NCBI GenBank assembly: GCA_911728435.2
Contig: OU452200.1
Span: 34,611,715-34,675,714 of the forward strand
Reading direction: 5' to 3'
Origin: Apoderus coryli
Lineage: Eukaryota; Arthropoda; Insecta; Coleoptera; Attelabidae
Length of the DNA: 64,000 nucleotides
Part shown: positions 10,400 to 22,222 of the stretch, piece after piece
Layout: every line of letters begins with the position of its first letter
How positions within the stretch are numbered: position 1 is the stretch's first letter
The notes under the pieces: generated by a model
The model's database searches: none
What the model saw: the letters and a program-made list of their open reading frames with translations, nothing else
Told to the model about the DNA's origin: nothing
Program-made: the position numbers and the translations under genes

Positions 10400-11763
10400 C
10401 AGGGTGAGCAAAACTCGATGTCCCAGCTCTGTTATGAAAAAATGAAAAACGATAGAAAAATTCGGAAAAGAGGTTCTTAAATAGGATTAAGTAAGCTCCA
10501 TTTTAACCAATATTTCATTTTGTTTCCAAGTTTGGAAACTGAAGTAAATGACGTCTCACCTTTTTTTCCAGAAACATACCTATATTTTTGCACAGTTCAA
10601 AAGAGCTAATTTTTCTAAACAACTTTTGTAAAGAAAAAATTGTGCTATCTTCATTCGTTAAAAAATTATAAGCCAATTTGCATAAAAAACTAATATGAAA
10701 AATTCGCAACCTTCATAACTTTTACATAAGTAGGCTTTGGAAACAAACTGCAATTAAATCTGTCAATACTAACTAATGGTTGACAAATAGGATTCGTCTG
10801 ACGTGTGATAACTTCTAATATAAGTCAAACATTTGATATTCAGACAAGAGAGAAGATACGTATTATACATCGGTTGTTAATAATAATTACTTATTAAACA
10901 CTACAAAAACAGATGATATTATTTAATAGTAACTATTATTACCACAGAATTAAACATAGTAATACTATAGGTTACTACTAATTAATTATAGGAAATCATT
11001 CAGTTGTAAACGCTTATCTAATCTCCTCTTTACTTCTCTTCCTGAGGCCTTACATACCATTTCTCTTGCATGCAGTTCTAATTTTTTCCTTTAAATGTTC
11101 TAAGTTATGTGTTAGCAATTCTTGCTTGGAGCGCCGCCCCCGTCATGCTGGAAAAACTTATTTGCTCGTAACTGCAATGGCACAATTTCGAGAAGCACAG
11201 AAAGTTGCTCTTGAAGAAATTGCAAATATTCTTCACTGCATAAAACACCTTCGTAAAAGTATGGAGCAATTAAATGCCCGTTAATAATACCACACCAAAG
11301 TTAATGCCAAAATGTCCTTCGTTTTCAATCGGATTGACAAATAACATGTCAACTTTTCCGTTATGCGTAAACATTTAACATAAAATGCACACATTAAATG
11401 ACGATAAAATTATTTGTCAACCATTAGTTTTATTATTGACAGATATAATTGCAGTTTGTTTCCAAAGCCTACTTATTGTTTAAAAGTTGTGAAAGTTGCG
11501 AATTTTTGATAATAGTTTTTCCTACAAATTTGCTTTTAATTTTTTAACGAATGAAGATAGCAAATTTTCTTCTTTACAAAAGTTGCTTAGCTCTTTTGAA
11601 CTATATAAAACTATAGGTATGTTTCTGGAAAAAAAAGTTGTTGAAGTCATTTTTTTAGTTAAAATGGAGCTTACTTAATCCCATTTAAGAATCTCTTTTC
11701 AGAATTTTTCTATCGTTTTTTATTTTCTCATAACAAAGCTGGGACATCGAGTTTTGCTCACCC
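10400..11763. mobile_element. Tc1/mariner-type element with ~350-bp TIRs
   Basis: CAGGGTGAGCAAAACTCGAT at 10400 and its reverse complement ending at 11763 start inverted arms of roughly 350 bp (about 10400-10770 and 11420-11763), including the shared CAATTTGCA/GCAAATTG and TTGACAAATA regions. The interior holds a minus-strand transposase remnant (11112-11298). Most of the transposase is gone, so it cannot move alone. The GTGAGCAAAACTCGATGTCCC terminus is distinct from the ends of the elements at 42559 and 53896. Confidence 0.75.
11112..11298 (-). pseudogene. Tc1/mariner-type transposase fragment
   Basis: The minus-strand frame reads GIINGHLIAPYFYEGVLCSE, then EYLQFLQEQLSVLLEIVPLQ and FFQHDGGGAP. 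This is the block around the second catalytic aspartate (FQHDGAPAH in relatives) preceded by the usual VWCGI..G.lIGPyFfeG region. A two-residue glycine insertion replaces the normal HDGAPAH, and the frame stops soon after. The third aspartate block (WPPRSPDL) is not found. It belongs to the 10400-11763 element. Confidence 0.7.
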
Positions 11764-12483
11764 AAAAAATTGTTTTGTCAGTGATACATGTTTACTTGTT
11801 ATAACGGATCACAAAATATCGAAACGACCAAGCACCTTTAGAAGAATCACTAAATTGAGCAATTCAGTGCAGATTGCAGATCGATTTCTTCGAAAATTGA
11901 CGTTTAAACACTTTCGGGGTAAAATAGTTTCACTTAAACAGTAGTTGCCTAAAATAGTCTTAAAATCGGAGAGATTGTTCGATAACACCCCCTATTAGAA
12001 ATATTATAAAATAGTGTGTATTTGCTAACTAAAAAGAAAACAATATTTGTCAATGAGAATAAATAAAATTTACATAAAATTGTAACTTCCGTGAATAAGA
12101 TTTAAGCAAATACAAAATTACAGTCCATCTTAGTTATTTTATTATCAACATCAAAAGTTATCATACTTCTGCTTCTGCAAACAGTATATTCGTATTTAAC
12201 TATTTCTCAAATATTTACCGTTGCAGATCAAGAGTAGTAAGTATCAGTTGATTTTATTGTAGAAGATATTTTGATTTTAGTTGTTAGAATTCCAAATGTT
12301 TGTTTTTTTCGAGTTGTTTTACATAACGTAAAGAAGAAATATATTAATACAAAGTTGAGTTGAGAATTAGTGCTTACTAACTTCAGCATCCAAGTTTTAT
12401 TAAATGTAATTTAATGAATTTAAAACTATCGTTTTTAAAACTTTTATTCATTTGTAATAATTATTTTGGGTACGATCGAGTTC
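11764..12483. other. No gene seen
   Basis: AT-rich sequence without recognisable coding or repeat structure. Confidence 0.4.
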
Positions 12484-13250
12484 AGGGACAGTGGAATTTT
12501 CTGGTTTTATTTTTTATTAGAAAGACAGCATTTGAAATAGTACATTTAAAAAAAAATAGTTATTTATTATACAAGGGAAAAAACTTTTTTCCCGTGTATG
12601 ATACACTATTTTTTTCTGAGACGGGAAAAACTTCGATTTAATATTGAAAAAAGTCAAAAAATTATCCAAGTAAAATTTGAAGTTTTAAAAACCTTTCAGT
12701 AATCAAATATCTGTCAATTTCATTCTGTGATTTAATTTCAAAAAAATTGCGAACACTCCACCTGAGTCAGTAGAAGCAGCAAAAGTAGCGTCACAAATTA
12801 TTGCCAGTTTTGATATATAAAGAAAATGTAACTTTTGTATAATAAAATTTCCTAAACTTAAATATCTACCGTTACTTATGTGTGTGGAAAAAAAGGACTC
12901 ACTTTTTTCCCCGGGATAAAAAGTGACATTTTATTACCTGTCAAGAGAGTAAATATGTCAAACTTTTTTCCCGTCACAGAAAAAAAATCTTTTATGTGTT
13001 TTATTAAACATTGATGCTTTAATTTGGTAAATCAATGCCTTTATAAGATAAATTATTGTTAAGATATCATATTTTTATTCAATATTTATGGAAAAAGGGA
13101 CAAAATGACCGGGTTTGTAATAGTTCAATAGGGGCGATTTTTATGGGAGTTCTAGGCTTAAATTATGGTTTTACCGCAATTTGTTTTTGAATGTACTATT
13201 TCAAATGCTGTCTTTCCAATAAAAAACAACCAGGAGATTTCACTGTCCCT
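12484..13250. mobile_element. MITE-like element with ~60-bp TIRs
   Basis: AGGGACAGTGGAATTTTCTGG (12484 on) and its inverted mate ending CACTGTCCCT at 13250 share about 60 bp, including AAGACAGCATTTGAAATAGTAC. The interior has several ACTTTTTTCCC blocks in both orientations but no coding sequence. Length 767 bp. Confidence 0.75.
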
Positions 13251-15501
13251 AAAGTCTACCGTAGTCATTATTTGCTTCTTGGGTGCTATTGACCTTTAAA
13301 TACATGTGAATTTTGACCGGGTTTATATGTAAGTAAAATCCGAGGTTCATTACTAATTGTAGATTTGGAATTGGGATGAATTACTTTAGACATATTTTAT
13401 AAACGTTTTGAATTTTCTCATATTAAGCAATACGCATTTTTATGCGATATTTTACACGTTTTCTTAGCTGTAATTTTCGTATTATTATAAAATACTAAAA
13501 AAACGTCATTTTAACGTTTTCATTGTCGCGTCTAAAAATTATGCGCTTCTAATGAACATTTTCTAACGTTATTTTAGCTATAAATATCGGTTTATTATAA
13601 ATTACATAAAGACGGTTTTATAAACGTTTTTAATTTTGACATTGTTTGACACGCGTTTAAAAAACACCTAAAACAAACGTTTTTATGTTATGGTTTATTT
13701 ATAATACATATATGTACAAACTTAAACATAATAAATGCACGTAGTTGTATTTAAATAAGAAAAACACGTGTCTATAACGTTTAAACTGAACGTTGTAAAA
13801 TTAGCCTTAAAATATACCATCAATTTTCTAACGTAAGACCAATTATCAACGACTGACACGTTGAATCAACGTTTACTTTACGTATATGTGTTTAGTGGGT
13901 TCATAAGTAATCACAAAAACATAATTTTGTTTTTATGATAATGAAATATAAATTGCTCTTAAAATTTGAATTATCGACATATAAAAATGTTTCAAAGTTT
14001 GCAAAGTACCTTACCCTATAGTAAGCATTTACAATAAGCAAATCCGAGGATCAGTCATAAGTTTTCTCAAAAAAATCAAGAGATAAAAATCATATTCTGA
14101 AGTCAAATCGGATTTCATCGTTACAAATACTTACGTACATAACCCTGCAAAACCAAATGAAAATAGCAGTTTTCTTAGGGTTTTAATTCATTAAAATATT
14201 TCCAGAAAGCCAATGACCGTCAACTTAATATAGAGGAAAAACAAAAGATTTAAAAAGTCACCAACACGGATTCGAACGTCCACTCTTCTCGTCTTTATTT
14301 ATACATATTTCCAAAAAGAAAAATGTGGATGAATAAATACAGGCGCTAATGTCTATTTATAAATAAATTATTATGTTCGTAAAATGACTATTATAACAAA
14401 ACTTTAATGAGTTTATTTTCAATGATCCGCAACTAAGTTCTTTAAAGCTATTCACATTGACGCCCAATTGCATTTTATTACCTTCTAACATGTAATGAAA
14501 TAGACCATTACACTCATATTTTAGCGGCAAACCAAATTTAATTAACAACATTTTTGCATGAACATTATTTTCTACTGGTTTATATCATTCTGTATTCTGT
14601 ACATTAATTTCTGAATTAACGGGGCCAAGTCTTGTTATAACGTCAGCGATGCATTTGGCTTAATGTCGAAAAAAACGCAAGCGTTGATACTGTTCAGGCG
14701 TTAATGAAAATCGAGATTTATTACAAATTAAAGTGTAGAAAAATGAATGTAAACCTGTAATCATTATAACCTCGCAGAATAAATCTGCATAAAATTATTC
14801 AAAATATATTTTATATGTAGCTAGGTATGTAAAAACGTAAAAAACCACCGACAATGTAGAACTAATTTATGAGTATTTTAATAATTGCTTTTTGCATTTG
14901 CATCTGGGCTAAATAATTTGTTACAGCAGTAAATTATATTTTTTTGTATATAAATATTTTTGAAGTAGTTTCGTGTTTACTTCAAATAATAATAATAAAT
15001 CGTCTTTATTTAAACACAAATAACATAATCAGACGAGCCTGAGGCTATTCTTACTTAACCTGATAAAAAATATGTTATCTAAATATCATTAAGATATTAC
15101 AAATCCAAAAATAAAACCAAAAAACACTTCCGGACGCATCTCTCATAACAACTAAAAGCTTCAAAGCTTGGAGACCCTTGTTCTACAGGATGTAAGTTGT
15201 TTGTTATATTAGCAAAAAAAGTAATTAAAAGCATTAAAAATTTCTTTTTCTGCCGACACTATGAGAAAATTGAATTTTACTGCTTCCATAGGGACGAGAA
15301 AGTATGCATTTCTAAGGCTAGCGCTACAAAACACTTAAAAATGGTAGACAAGAAAATTATTTTTAACTATTTGTAATAGATGGCGGCACAATAATAAAAG
15401 CTATTAACAATGATGACATACCAATGTGACAGTGGTTGTCAAAAATCGAGCGCGTTGTAAAATATTCAATTTGAATTTGATTCATCATTTATATAATAAT
15501 C
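13251..15501. other. No gene; AACGTTT-rich tract
   Basis: Between about 13400 and 13890 the strings ACGTTTT, AACGTT and ACGTTTA recur many times. A tRNA-type B-box-like string (GTTCGAATCC, minus strand) lies at about 14264-14273, perhaps the trace of a SINE. The rest shows nothing. Confidence 0.4.
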
Positions 15502-16563
15502 ATGGAATATCTGATTGATCATAGTGACGAGGAAATTGTGTATTGTACCCCGCCTGAAATTCACGAGAAAGCTAAAGAAGTTTCGATGAATTTGCTGCCG
15601 GAAAAATCAAGAACCAAATATGAACTTCAGTATAAACTGTTTATGGATTGGTGTAGTGTTAAAAACGTTAAAAAGTATAGTGAAAGCGTGATTTTGACGT
15701 ATTTATCGGATCTTTCACAAAAATACCAATCTTCAGTACTGTGGTCAATTAATTCCATGTTAAAATCTACGCTATTAGTTAAAAATAACGTAAAGATTAG
15801 AAATTTCACATAAGTGACTGCCTTTTTAAAGAAGAAATCTGCTAAAAAGTCAAAAATTTTCGACCAACGGTATATTGAAAAATTCTTTGAAACTGCTCCA
15901 GATGAAATACATTTAATGACAAAGGGAAGCAATCATATAATGAATCAAAAACTATAATTTTACTCTTTAAAAATATAATTTTAAGTAGTGTTGATTGTAG
16001 GAGTGGCCGGTGCTTGTAGAAGTATTGAACTCACAAATATGATAATAGATCATGCGGTTAATAAAGACGATATCTTAATAATTCACCTTTCAGACACAAA
16101 AACTCTTAAGCGGCGAACTGTATGCAACACGGAACAAAAAGAAAATACTACTGACGTATCAATATGCAAAAAGTATTTTAGTCTACGTCCCAAAAATATG
16201 AATTCTCGACGATTATTTGTGAAATACAGTGCTGGAAAATGTTCAGCCCAAAATGTAGGACATCATACAATTGGTTCAATTCCTTCTAAGATAGCGTTTT
16301 ATTTAAACCTATCAAATTTCAAAGAATATACTGGCCATGCGTTAAGAAAGACATCTGCCACACTTCTTGCCGATTCAGGAGCTGATATATTGTCACTGAA
16401 AAGGCACGGTGCATGGAAATCAGCTACCGTAGCAGAAGGCTACGTGGAAGACTCAATAAATAACAAAATTAGAGTAGCTAAAAAAATGTTGGTTTGCAAT
16501 CATCGACCTACATCAAAAACACCCTCGAACTACGTTTGCCTGCTTCGACCACAATATAGCTAG
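15502..16563 (+). pseudogene. Crypton-type tyrosine recombinase, copy 3 (best preserved)
   Basis: From ATG at 15502 one frame covers the gene. The N-terminal region is MEYLIDHSDEEIVYCTPPEI, then the core-binding domain with LLPEKSRTKYELQYKLFMDW and SSVLWSINSMLKSTL. After one stop (15811) it continues VTAFLKKKSAKKSK..FETAPDEIHLMTK. A probable intron follows: AAG|GGAAGC looks like a mutated donor, and an acceptor lies near 15985. The catalytic domain then has R in GVAGACRSIEL, HxxR in GHALRKTSATLLADSG, HGAW, and the nucleophile Y in EGYVEDS. Defects are one stop and the weak donor. About 330 residues fits this insect family. All recognisable catalytic residues are intact. Codons 163 onward (15988-16563) form an open 192-codon block. 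Confidence 0.85.
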
Positions 16564-17074
16564 CATTTATTAAAAGTACATGATGAACCGGAAACAAGTA
16601 CTGAAGCTGACATCATGAAAATCTCAGTATAATTACTGACGGTTTATCAGCTGTAGTAAAATTCATTATCAGATTTAACAAGTAATATTACAGAGCGGCT
16701 ACAACTGTCTAATTTATCTAAACAGGGAATCACTTTTACTAATTGTACAATTCAAAGTCCCCTTTTTAACATAAATATAACAAACAATACAGATTAAGTT
16801 TGTTTAATTAGTTATAGTTCATATAGTTAATAATAATACTCAGGCTGTCTTTGAATTGTGAGGTTTTTTTCTTGTGAAGTTTGTTAAATCATTAGTAACA
16901 TTACAAGAAAGGGGTTTGCTAATTGTTCTGTTATCGTTATCTAGTACTGAGTTCTTTTTTGTTTGAAATTTGTAATTTCTATTAATTATTAGAGTTTTGT
17001 ATTGTTTTATGTATATATGTTATATTGCTCTGTAAAGGGATTATTCTTTGGGCAATAAATTCTATAATTTAAAG
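16564..17074. other. No gene; likely 3' region of Crypton copy 3
   Basis: Beyond the stop at 16561 the text keeps some coding look (asparagine-rich, similar to the tail of copy 1) and then becomes plain AT-rich sequence. No terminal repeats were found, as is usual for Cryptons. Confidence 0.4.
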
Positions 17075-17219
17075 AAGTAGTCCATCTTTAAGTGGAGTGC
17101 GATATTCGATATGGGGAAATAAAAGTCAATCTCCGCAAAATAAGTTTAATAAATCCCTCTAAGGGTCTTCATTCGTCACCATAAATGTTTCGAGGCACCC
17201 GGCCTCAATATCAGTGGTG
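17075..17219 (-). mobile_element. Hammerhead-family tail with conserved 3' end
   Basis: On the minus strand a degenerate hammerhead-like motif (17177-17219) is followed by TTTTGCGGAGATTGACTTTT and ends in CACTTAAAGATGGACTACTT at 17075. Stem I is CACCA/TGGTG (5 bp, different from the GCCA/TGGC of other copies), and stem II is GAGGC/GCCTC. The core is damaged: CTGATAT instead of CTGATGA, and ACATTT instead of ACATGT. This tail defines the family's 3' terminus. Confidence 0.6.
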
Positions 17220-17424
17220 GGTTTATCGAAAAGCTAGTTGGTCAATTGGACATACACGAGAAAAAAAAACACAACGTCTGAAAGCAAGACACGCCAATGC
17301 ATTACTCGATATTATAAGATACTACACCATACTGAACTCACCATTTCATAAAAATTATGTAAACACCAAAAACAAAACTAAGTCATATTTGATACAATTG
17401 ATGCGGAAAATTGATACTACTTAA

Positions 17425-17689
17425 AAATCAATTCACACTAGCGACATCTAGCTCCCAGACTTACATATTTATGATCTTACAAAACAGCCACCTGTATACC
17501 TTATTATTCTTATTTAGTACGTTTAATGTTTTTTTTTGTATTAACTACAATTGTACGGTGCCGGCAGAAAAATAATGTGTAAACCATGGCGGTAAAGTGA
17601 TTTTTTCAGGCTTCAAGAAGTGTCCGCGTACTTTTTTTTTCAGCCTGAAAAAATGACACTTTACCGCCTAGGAATACAATAGTATATTG
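17425..17689. repeat. Hairpin near 17591-17670
   Basis: GCGGTAAAGTG..TTTTTTCAGGCT and AGCCTGAAAAAATG..CACTTTACCGCC form about 25-bp inverted arms separated by about 30 bp. No gene in this stretch. Confidence 0.6.
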
Positions 17690-18283
17690 TGCAACGAACA
17701 TGAAATGACATATATTTCCTACGAGTATGATCGTTTGCAGCATGAGCCGCAGGCGAGTGCTGCAAATCATACGAGTAGGAAATGGTCATTTCATGTGAGT
17801 TTCACACTATACTTTTTCTACGACTGATTTAATACTTTTGAATAAATTTAACATAATTTTTAGGCAAATATTTGTTTTTCGAAACTTACCCTTGTTAGCA
17901 TATAAGCCTAAATACGATAAATTAGAAGTATTAAATTGATTAGGTGGTGTTAAACTATATTCACTATCACTGTTTATGTGTTTTGAAATTAGCGAAATAC
18001 TTAATTATAATTATTATTAATTATAAATACCAAAACTCAATTTGGTGTTTGTATTTTCGGCGTTGCTATGGTGATTTTTCATGCCCGCCGCTACTTTTGT
18101 CATTACAATTGATTACACAATGAAATTTTATCCGTGCGTAATAATATTTCCCCCTAGTTGCCTAGCAACTAGTGGGAAAGATTATTACGCACGGATATAT
18201 GATAAACAGCATTACAATGTACTACATTGTCAAATCATGATTGAACATATAATAAAGGCATTTAAAGACAGTCGTAGAAAAAG
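17690..18283 (+). mobile_element. Composite palindromic MITE, copy 1
   Basis: The first part (about 17698-17803) is a palindrome: CATGAAATGAC..TTTCCTACGAGTATGAT returns as ATCATACGAGTAGGAAATGGTCATTTCATG around a TTTGCAGCATGAGCCGCAGG-type core. The second part (17811-18283) has ends CTTTTTCTACGACTG/CAGTCGTAGAAAAAG and a central hairpin, ATCCGTGCGTAATAAT..TAGTTGCCTAGCAACTA..ATTATTACGCACGGAT. Both parts occur together in the inverted copy at 24420-24870, so they are one element. The 98-codon ORF at 18081 is read-through of the hairpin, not a gene. Confidence 0.8.
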
Positions 18284-20031
18284 ACAATTGGATTTATCAT
18301 TTTTTCTATTCAGACATTCTAATTACGCTGTAGTTAGCGTTAACTCAAAGTTCCTCTTTTACAGAAATTATACGTAACTCTACATGTTATTTAAGCGACA
18401 CACCCTTAATACAAAAACCGCTGGGTTTTTAATTATTAATATTCATGTCCATATCACTGTAGGGAATCTATATTTCATTAAAGGAAGATTGCAATCTATA
18501 GGTATGCTTGTTTTTTATCCGTTCAAAATTAAAATAACATGAACCGGTTGTAATATCGCAAAACGGTTCTGAATAATCATAGTAATCAAAGGAGCCTTCA
18601 TAATAAATTTTAATTTGAATTGATAACTATTGTAAATGACAATATAGAAAGTTTTCATTGTCAGCGGGTGGAATGATTTATTATTAATAGCATTACAATA
18701 TTGTGATCGATGGTAAGATCTATGTTTGCATATGTGGGAGACTGATGATGATATCATCGATTTTAATCGCTTTTATTTTGGTTTAACTAAAACCAATATC
18801 CAACTGAAATATTATTGTAAGTTTATTATATGACTTTATCAGTCTGTTGTTCGTTATTCAATGTTTTATTAAAATTTATTGTATGTATGTACATTTGTGT
18901 GTATGTATTGAAACGTAACGCAGGGAATTTATTTGCGGGTAAGGTGCTGTTTCGTCAATTTTAACTTTGACGACAATCAATTCAATAATTTTATTATCAC
19001 TTTTAAACATGACGTGACACTGTCTTCCAACTTCCGACAATAATTGACAAGCAAGTAAAAACTAAGAAAACTTAAATAATCAACAATTTTTTATTTATGG
19101 CCTATTCACTCGTAAATATCTTTAGGTTAATTTTATAACATAAAGAAGAATCTTAAGGAGATTCCAAAAATCTACTAATAAACAGGGACGTTTATCTACT
19201 ACACGATCGACCCTGAATACTTTTCTGTTACGCTAAAAAACGAGCCAAAGTAATATGTGCGAACGTTATTATACTAGAGAATAATTTTCGATATTTAAAT
19301 CTTTTGATCCAATAACTTAGAAATCACTCGTTTTTTGTGTGTTTGTCACAGCTACTTACTTGAAAAATGTTTATTTGTCTGCAAAATAGCTAACAATTTG
19401 AAATTATGATTGATTGTTATTGACAAATAAGTAGTAGTCGACCGCTTTTATCATTTTAGTTTTGTTAAATAAAATGCATTTCCAATTGAAATAAACATGA
19501 AAGGGAAACAGCAGCATTGAGATAAAGGAAACTTGTATCCAGAGAAAATCAATGCTTGGATCAAAAGTAAAATTACTATAATATGTAAGCTTTGGCGAAT
19601 ATACATTTATAATAAATAGTAGTAGTTTTTGTGTGAAACTAACTCGGTTTTGACATAATCTTTAGTGATAATAACAAAATAGGTACTTTACTTACACTAC
19701 TTTAAATAAGTGTTGAATTTGTTCAACGTATTGAGAATAAAACGTCGTATGTTTAATTGCAATTAAAATGATATTAAAAAGCAATTCATTTTACCCTACA
19801 ACTGCTTACTGCTCACCCAGGTCTCTGCAGTAATAAAATGTCCCCAAAACTACCACTACCACCACCGAAATTGACGATTTAAACTTGCTGTATACTCGTA
19901 TATACGGCTTTTCCAGAATGTAGACATCCTTAACTTATAATATTCAAATTTTCTCATATTATAGGAAAACCGAAAAGAAAATTTTGTAATCTTCGGTAAT
20001 ATCCACGTAAGCGCGGCCATACAAAATATTT
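18284..20031. other. No gene seen
   Basis: AT-rich sequence. ACTGATGATGATATCATCGAT at 18740-18760 looks superficially hammerhead-like but lacks GAAAC. Nothing else recognised. Confidence 0.4.
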
Positions 20032-20475
20032 TTTTTAGGATTCTACACTTTTTTGTAGAATTTTGTAAAAAAACTCGGAATTTTCTACTATTCTGATTTT
20101 TTTTACAGAATTTTGTAAAAATCTCGAAATTTTTTTATCATTCTGACTTTTTTTCAGAATTCTGTAAAAAATTTGGAATTTTCTATCATTCTTACTTTTT
20201 TTTGCCAAATTCTGTAAAAAAACACGAAATTTTTTATGGTTCTGACTATTTTTGCAGCATTGTGTAAAAAAACTCGGAATTTTCTATTTTTCTGATTTTT
20301 TTACAGGATTCTGTAAAAAAGCTCGGAATTTATTATCATTCTGACTTTTTTTGCAGAATTCTGTAAAAAAACTCGGCATTTTTTACCATTCTGACTTTTT
20401 CGCAGGATTCTGTAAAAAAACTTGGAATTCGTTATCATTCTGACTTTTTTTGCAGAATTCTGTAAAAAAACTGGA
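20032..20475. repeat. Minisatellite, ~50-bp unit, about 8.5 copies
   Basis: The unit reads GAATTCTGTAAAAAAACTCGG then AATTTTCTATCATTCTGACTTTTTTTGCA with variants. GAAT/GGAT anchors fall at 20058, 20108, 20157, 20207, 20257, 20306, 20356, 20405 and 20455, a period of 49-50 bp. Confidence 0.9.
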
Positions 20476-21332
20476 AACATGGCACCGGCTTTTTCGTCAT
20501 GGCAATGTGACCTGTCGCTGGACGCAAATATTAATTAATAGCTTATAAATAAACTGACAACTGTCAAACTGTTTACCAAAAATAGTGCATCATTTTCCAA
20601 GCCAACCTTTGATTTTTGACATTACACCCCACGTTTGTTGTGAGGTTCAGCGATATGCAAGTATGGAGATTTTATTTGTTTTGTTGAAAACTTAGCAAGA
20701 TAGGACAACACTCAAGAAACAAAATTGTCTTTTTGGTTGCTTAATCTAATAAAAAAACAGTGTCATACATTTTTTTTTTGCCAAAAATATTCGTTCTTGA
20801 TAAATTTTATGAAGATAGGACTGAATGAGCATTATAACACTACAAATAAGTCTCCCAAGCTACAATAAAATGGATTAAGAATAATTAAGATGTTGTTGTC
20901 TTTGTTGTCTTTCATCTCTCGTGCTAGTATAAGCCCTTTGTAAATGTTGGAAATTTGGGTCACACTGCCTGCCGATCACCACTGATGGGTTGTGGATCAA
21001 CGAAACGGCCCATCTGGTGAATGCATGATTGTGGGAACCAAATTTTCAACATAACTAAAAGCCTCCCGCCAGGGAATTCGGGCGCATCTAGTGTTGGCAA
21101 TAGCATATGATGGAGTTGTTGCTTCTCGTCCGGCCATCGTTTGTGAACTGTGTTTCACCGGGCATATTGCCTGCTATTGCCTCCTCACACTAGATGTCGC
21201 CAAAAACATCATGTTGTCTTTAAAACTATTTTTTTGTAAGTTTAATATCCTGTATCTTGAGAATGCAGCATTTGCGGACCCATGTTTATATGAACTTTTT
21301 GACTTAGAATCACTTAAAAAATATTTAATGTA
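20476..21332. other. No gene; degenerate hammerhead-like motif at 20977-21019
   Basis: CACCA (20977) and TGGTG (21015-21019) pair as in the 17177 copy. CTGATGG replaces CTGATGA, stem II is GTTG/CAAC, and GAAAC is present, but the stem III region is altered. The rest of the stretch shows nothing recognisable. Confidence 0.4.
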
Positions 21333-21435
21333 CAAGGTGGACCAAATTGGACACTTTTAAATGGGAACACCCCTTATTTTATAAGATATCAAAAGGTGAC
21401 CTCCGTTTGCCATGCTTCAATTTTATTAGTATTTC

Positions 21436-21556
21436 ATTGGCGCAAACCGCGTTTTGATATATTTTCTAGTTTAGACGCTAGAGGGCGTTTTTCAAATTTC
21501 GGCAGTTCTTTTAGCGCCTAAACTAAAAAAGATATCAAAACGCGGTTTGCGCCAAT
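21436..21556. repeat. Small palindromic insertion
   Basis: ATTGGCGCAAACCGCGTTTT at 21436 and its reverse complement ending at 21556 form arms of about 45 bp that also share the TAGTTTAG/CTAAACTA region, around a short loop. It sits inside the pogo-like element and is either a nested MITE or part of its own structure. Confidence 0.75.
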
Positions 21557-21934
21557 CAGATAGAGGAACTTATCTGAATATGGGCCAGACACTTAATAGT
21601 TCAGGCTCAGAAACTCAACTGCAAGAACCAAGATCTCACTTGATCATTACTCCTGTTCGTTCAGAACCTAGACAAAACTGTCCAAAGGACCCCAACCAGG
21701 TTGTTCAAAAGACCTCGATCCCCAACCAGGTTGTTCAAAAGACCTAGATAGAAGCGTTGTTACTCCATTTGATATTTCACCTATATACCACTGGTTAGAA
21801 AGCTAGTGAGTTCAAGTCTCAGGTAATATCATAATCTCATTATAAAGCGGACCTCGAAATATCGATCGAAAAATTAAGCCAGAAGAAAACGGGAAAGGAG
21901 AAAAGGAGGCTAATTCCAGAAGAATCGAGTGCAG

Positions 21935-22222
21935 TGAGAAAAAGGCCAAAAAACAAGTAGAGTCAAACACAAAGAATCAAGTTCAGAAGAAGATGAAGAA
22001 CAAGAATTTGCGCCGGCAGACGATGACCTTGACATGGACTAAATTCGACAATTCGCCCCTGAAAACAATGACTCAATGTGCATATTTTGTGAGTAACGCT
22101 TTTCTCAAGACATTGCCGGAGAACTCTGGGTTCAGTGTATTATGTGTCTTTTATGGGCACATGAAGAGTGCTCCGGAGCCGAGAAGGATGCCTACGTGTG
22201 CGATTTTTGTAATTAGCTTTTA
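21935..22222 (+). pseudogene. pogo-like transposase C-terminal PHD-like zinc tail
   Basis: The frame reads KHKESSSEEDEEQEFAPADD, DLDMD and a stop, then PENNDSMCIFCE, a second stop, RFSQDIAGELWVQCIMCLLW, AHEECSGAEKDAYVCDFCN and the final stop. The C-x2-C...W-x-Q-C-x2-C..W-x-H..C...C-x2-C spacing matches the PHD-like tail found on some insect pogo/Tigger-type transposases. Two in-frame stops show decay. The longer open frame at 21993-22223 is a different frame and not the real product. The position at the right end of the element agrees with a C-terminus. Confidence 0.7.

Noticed and set aside
18081..18377. 98-codon plus-strand ORF
   Set aside because: Lies across the hairpin of the composite MITE and encodes its palindrome.
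18733..18765. Hammerhead-like ACTGATGATGATATCATCGAT
   Set aside because: CTGATGA and a self-complementary stem are present, but GAAAC and a stem I partner are absent.
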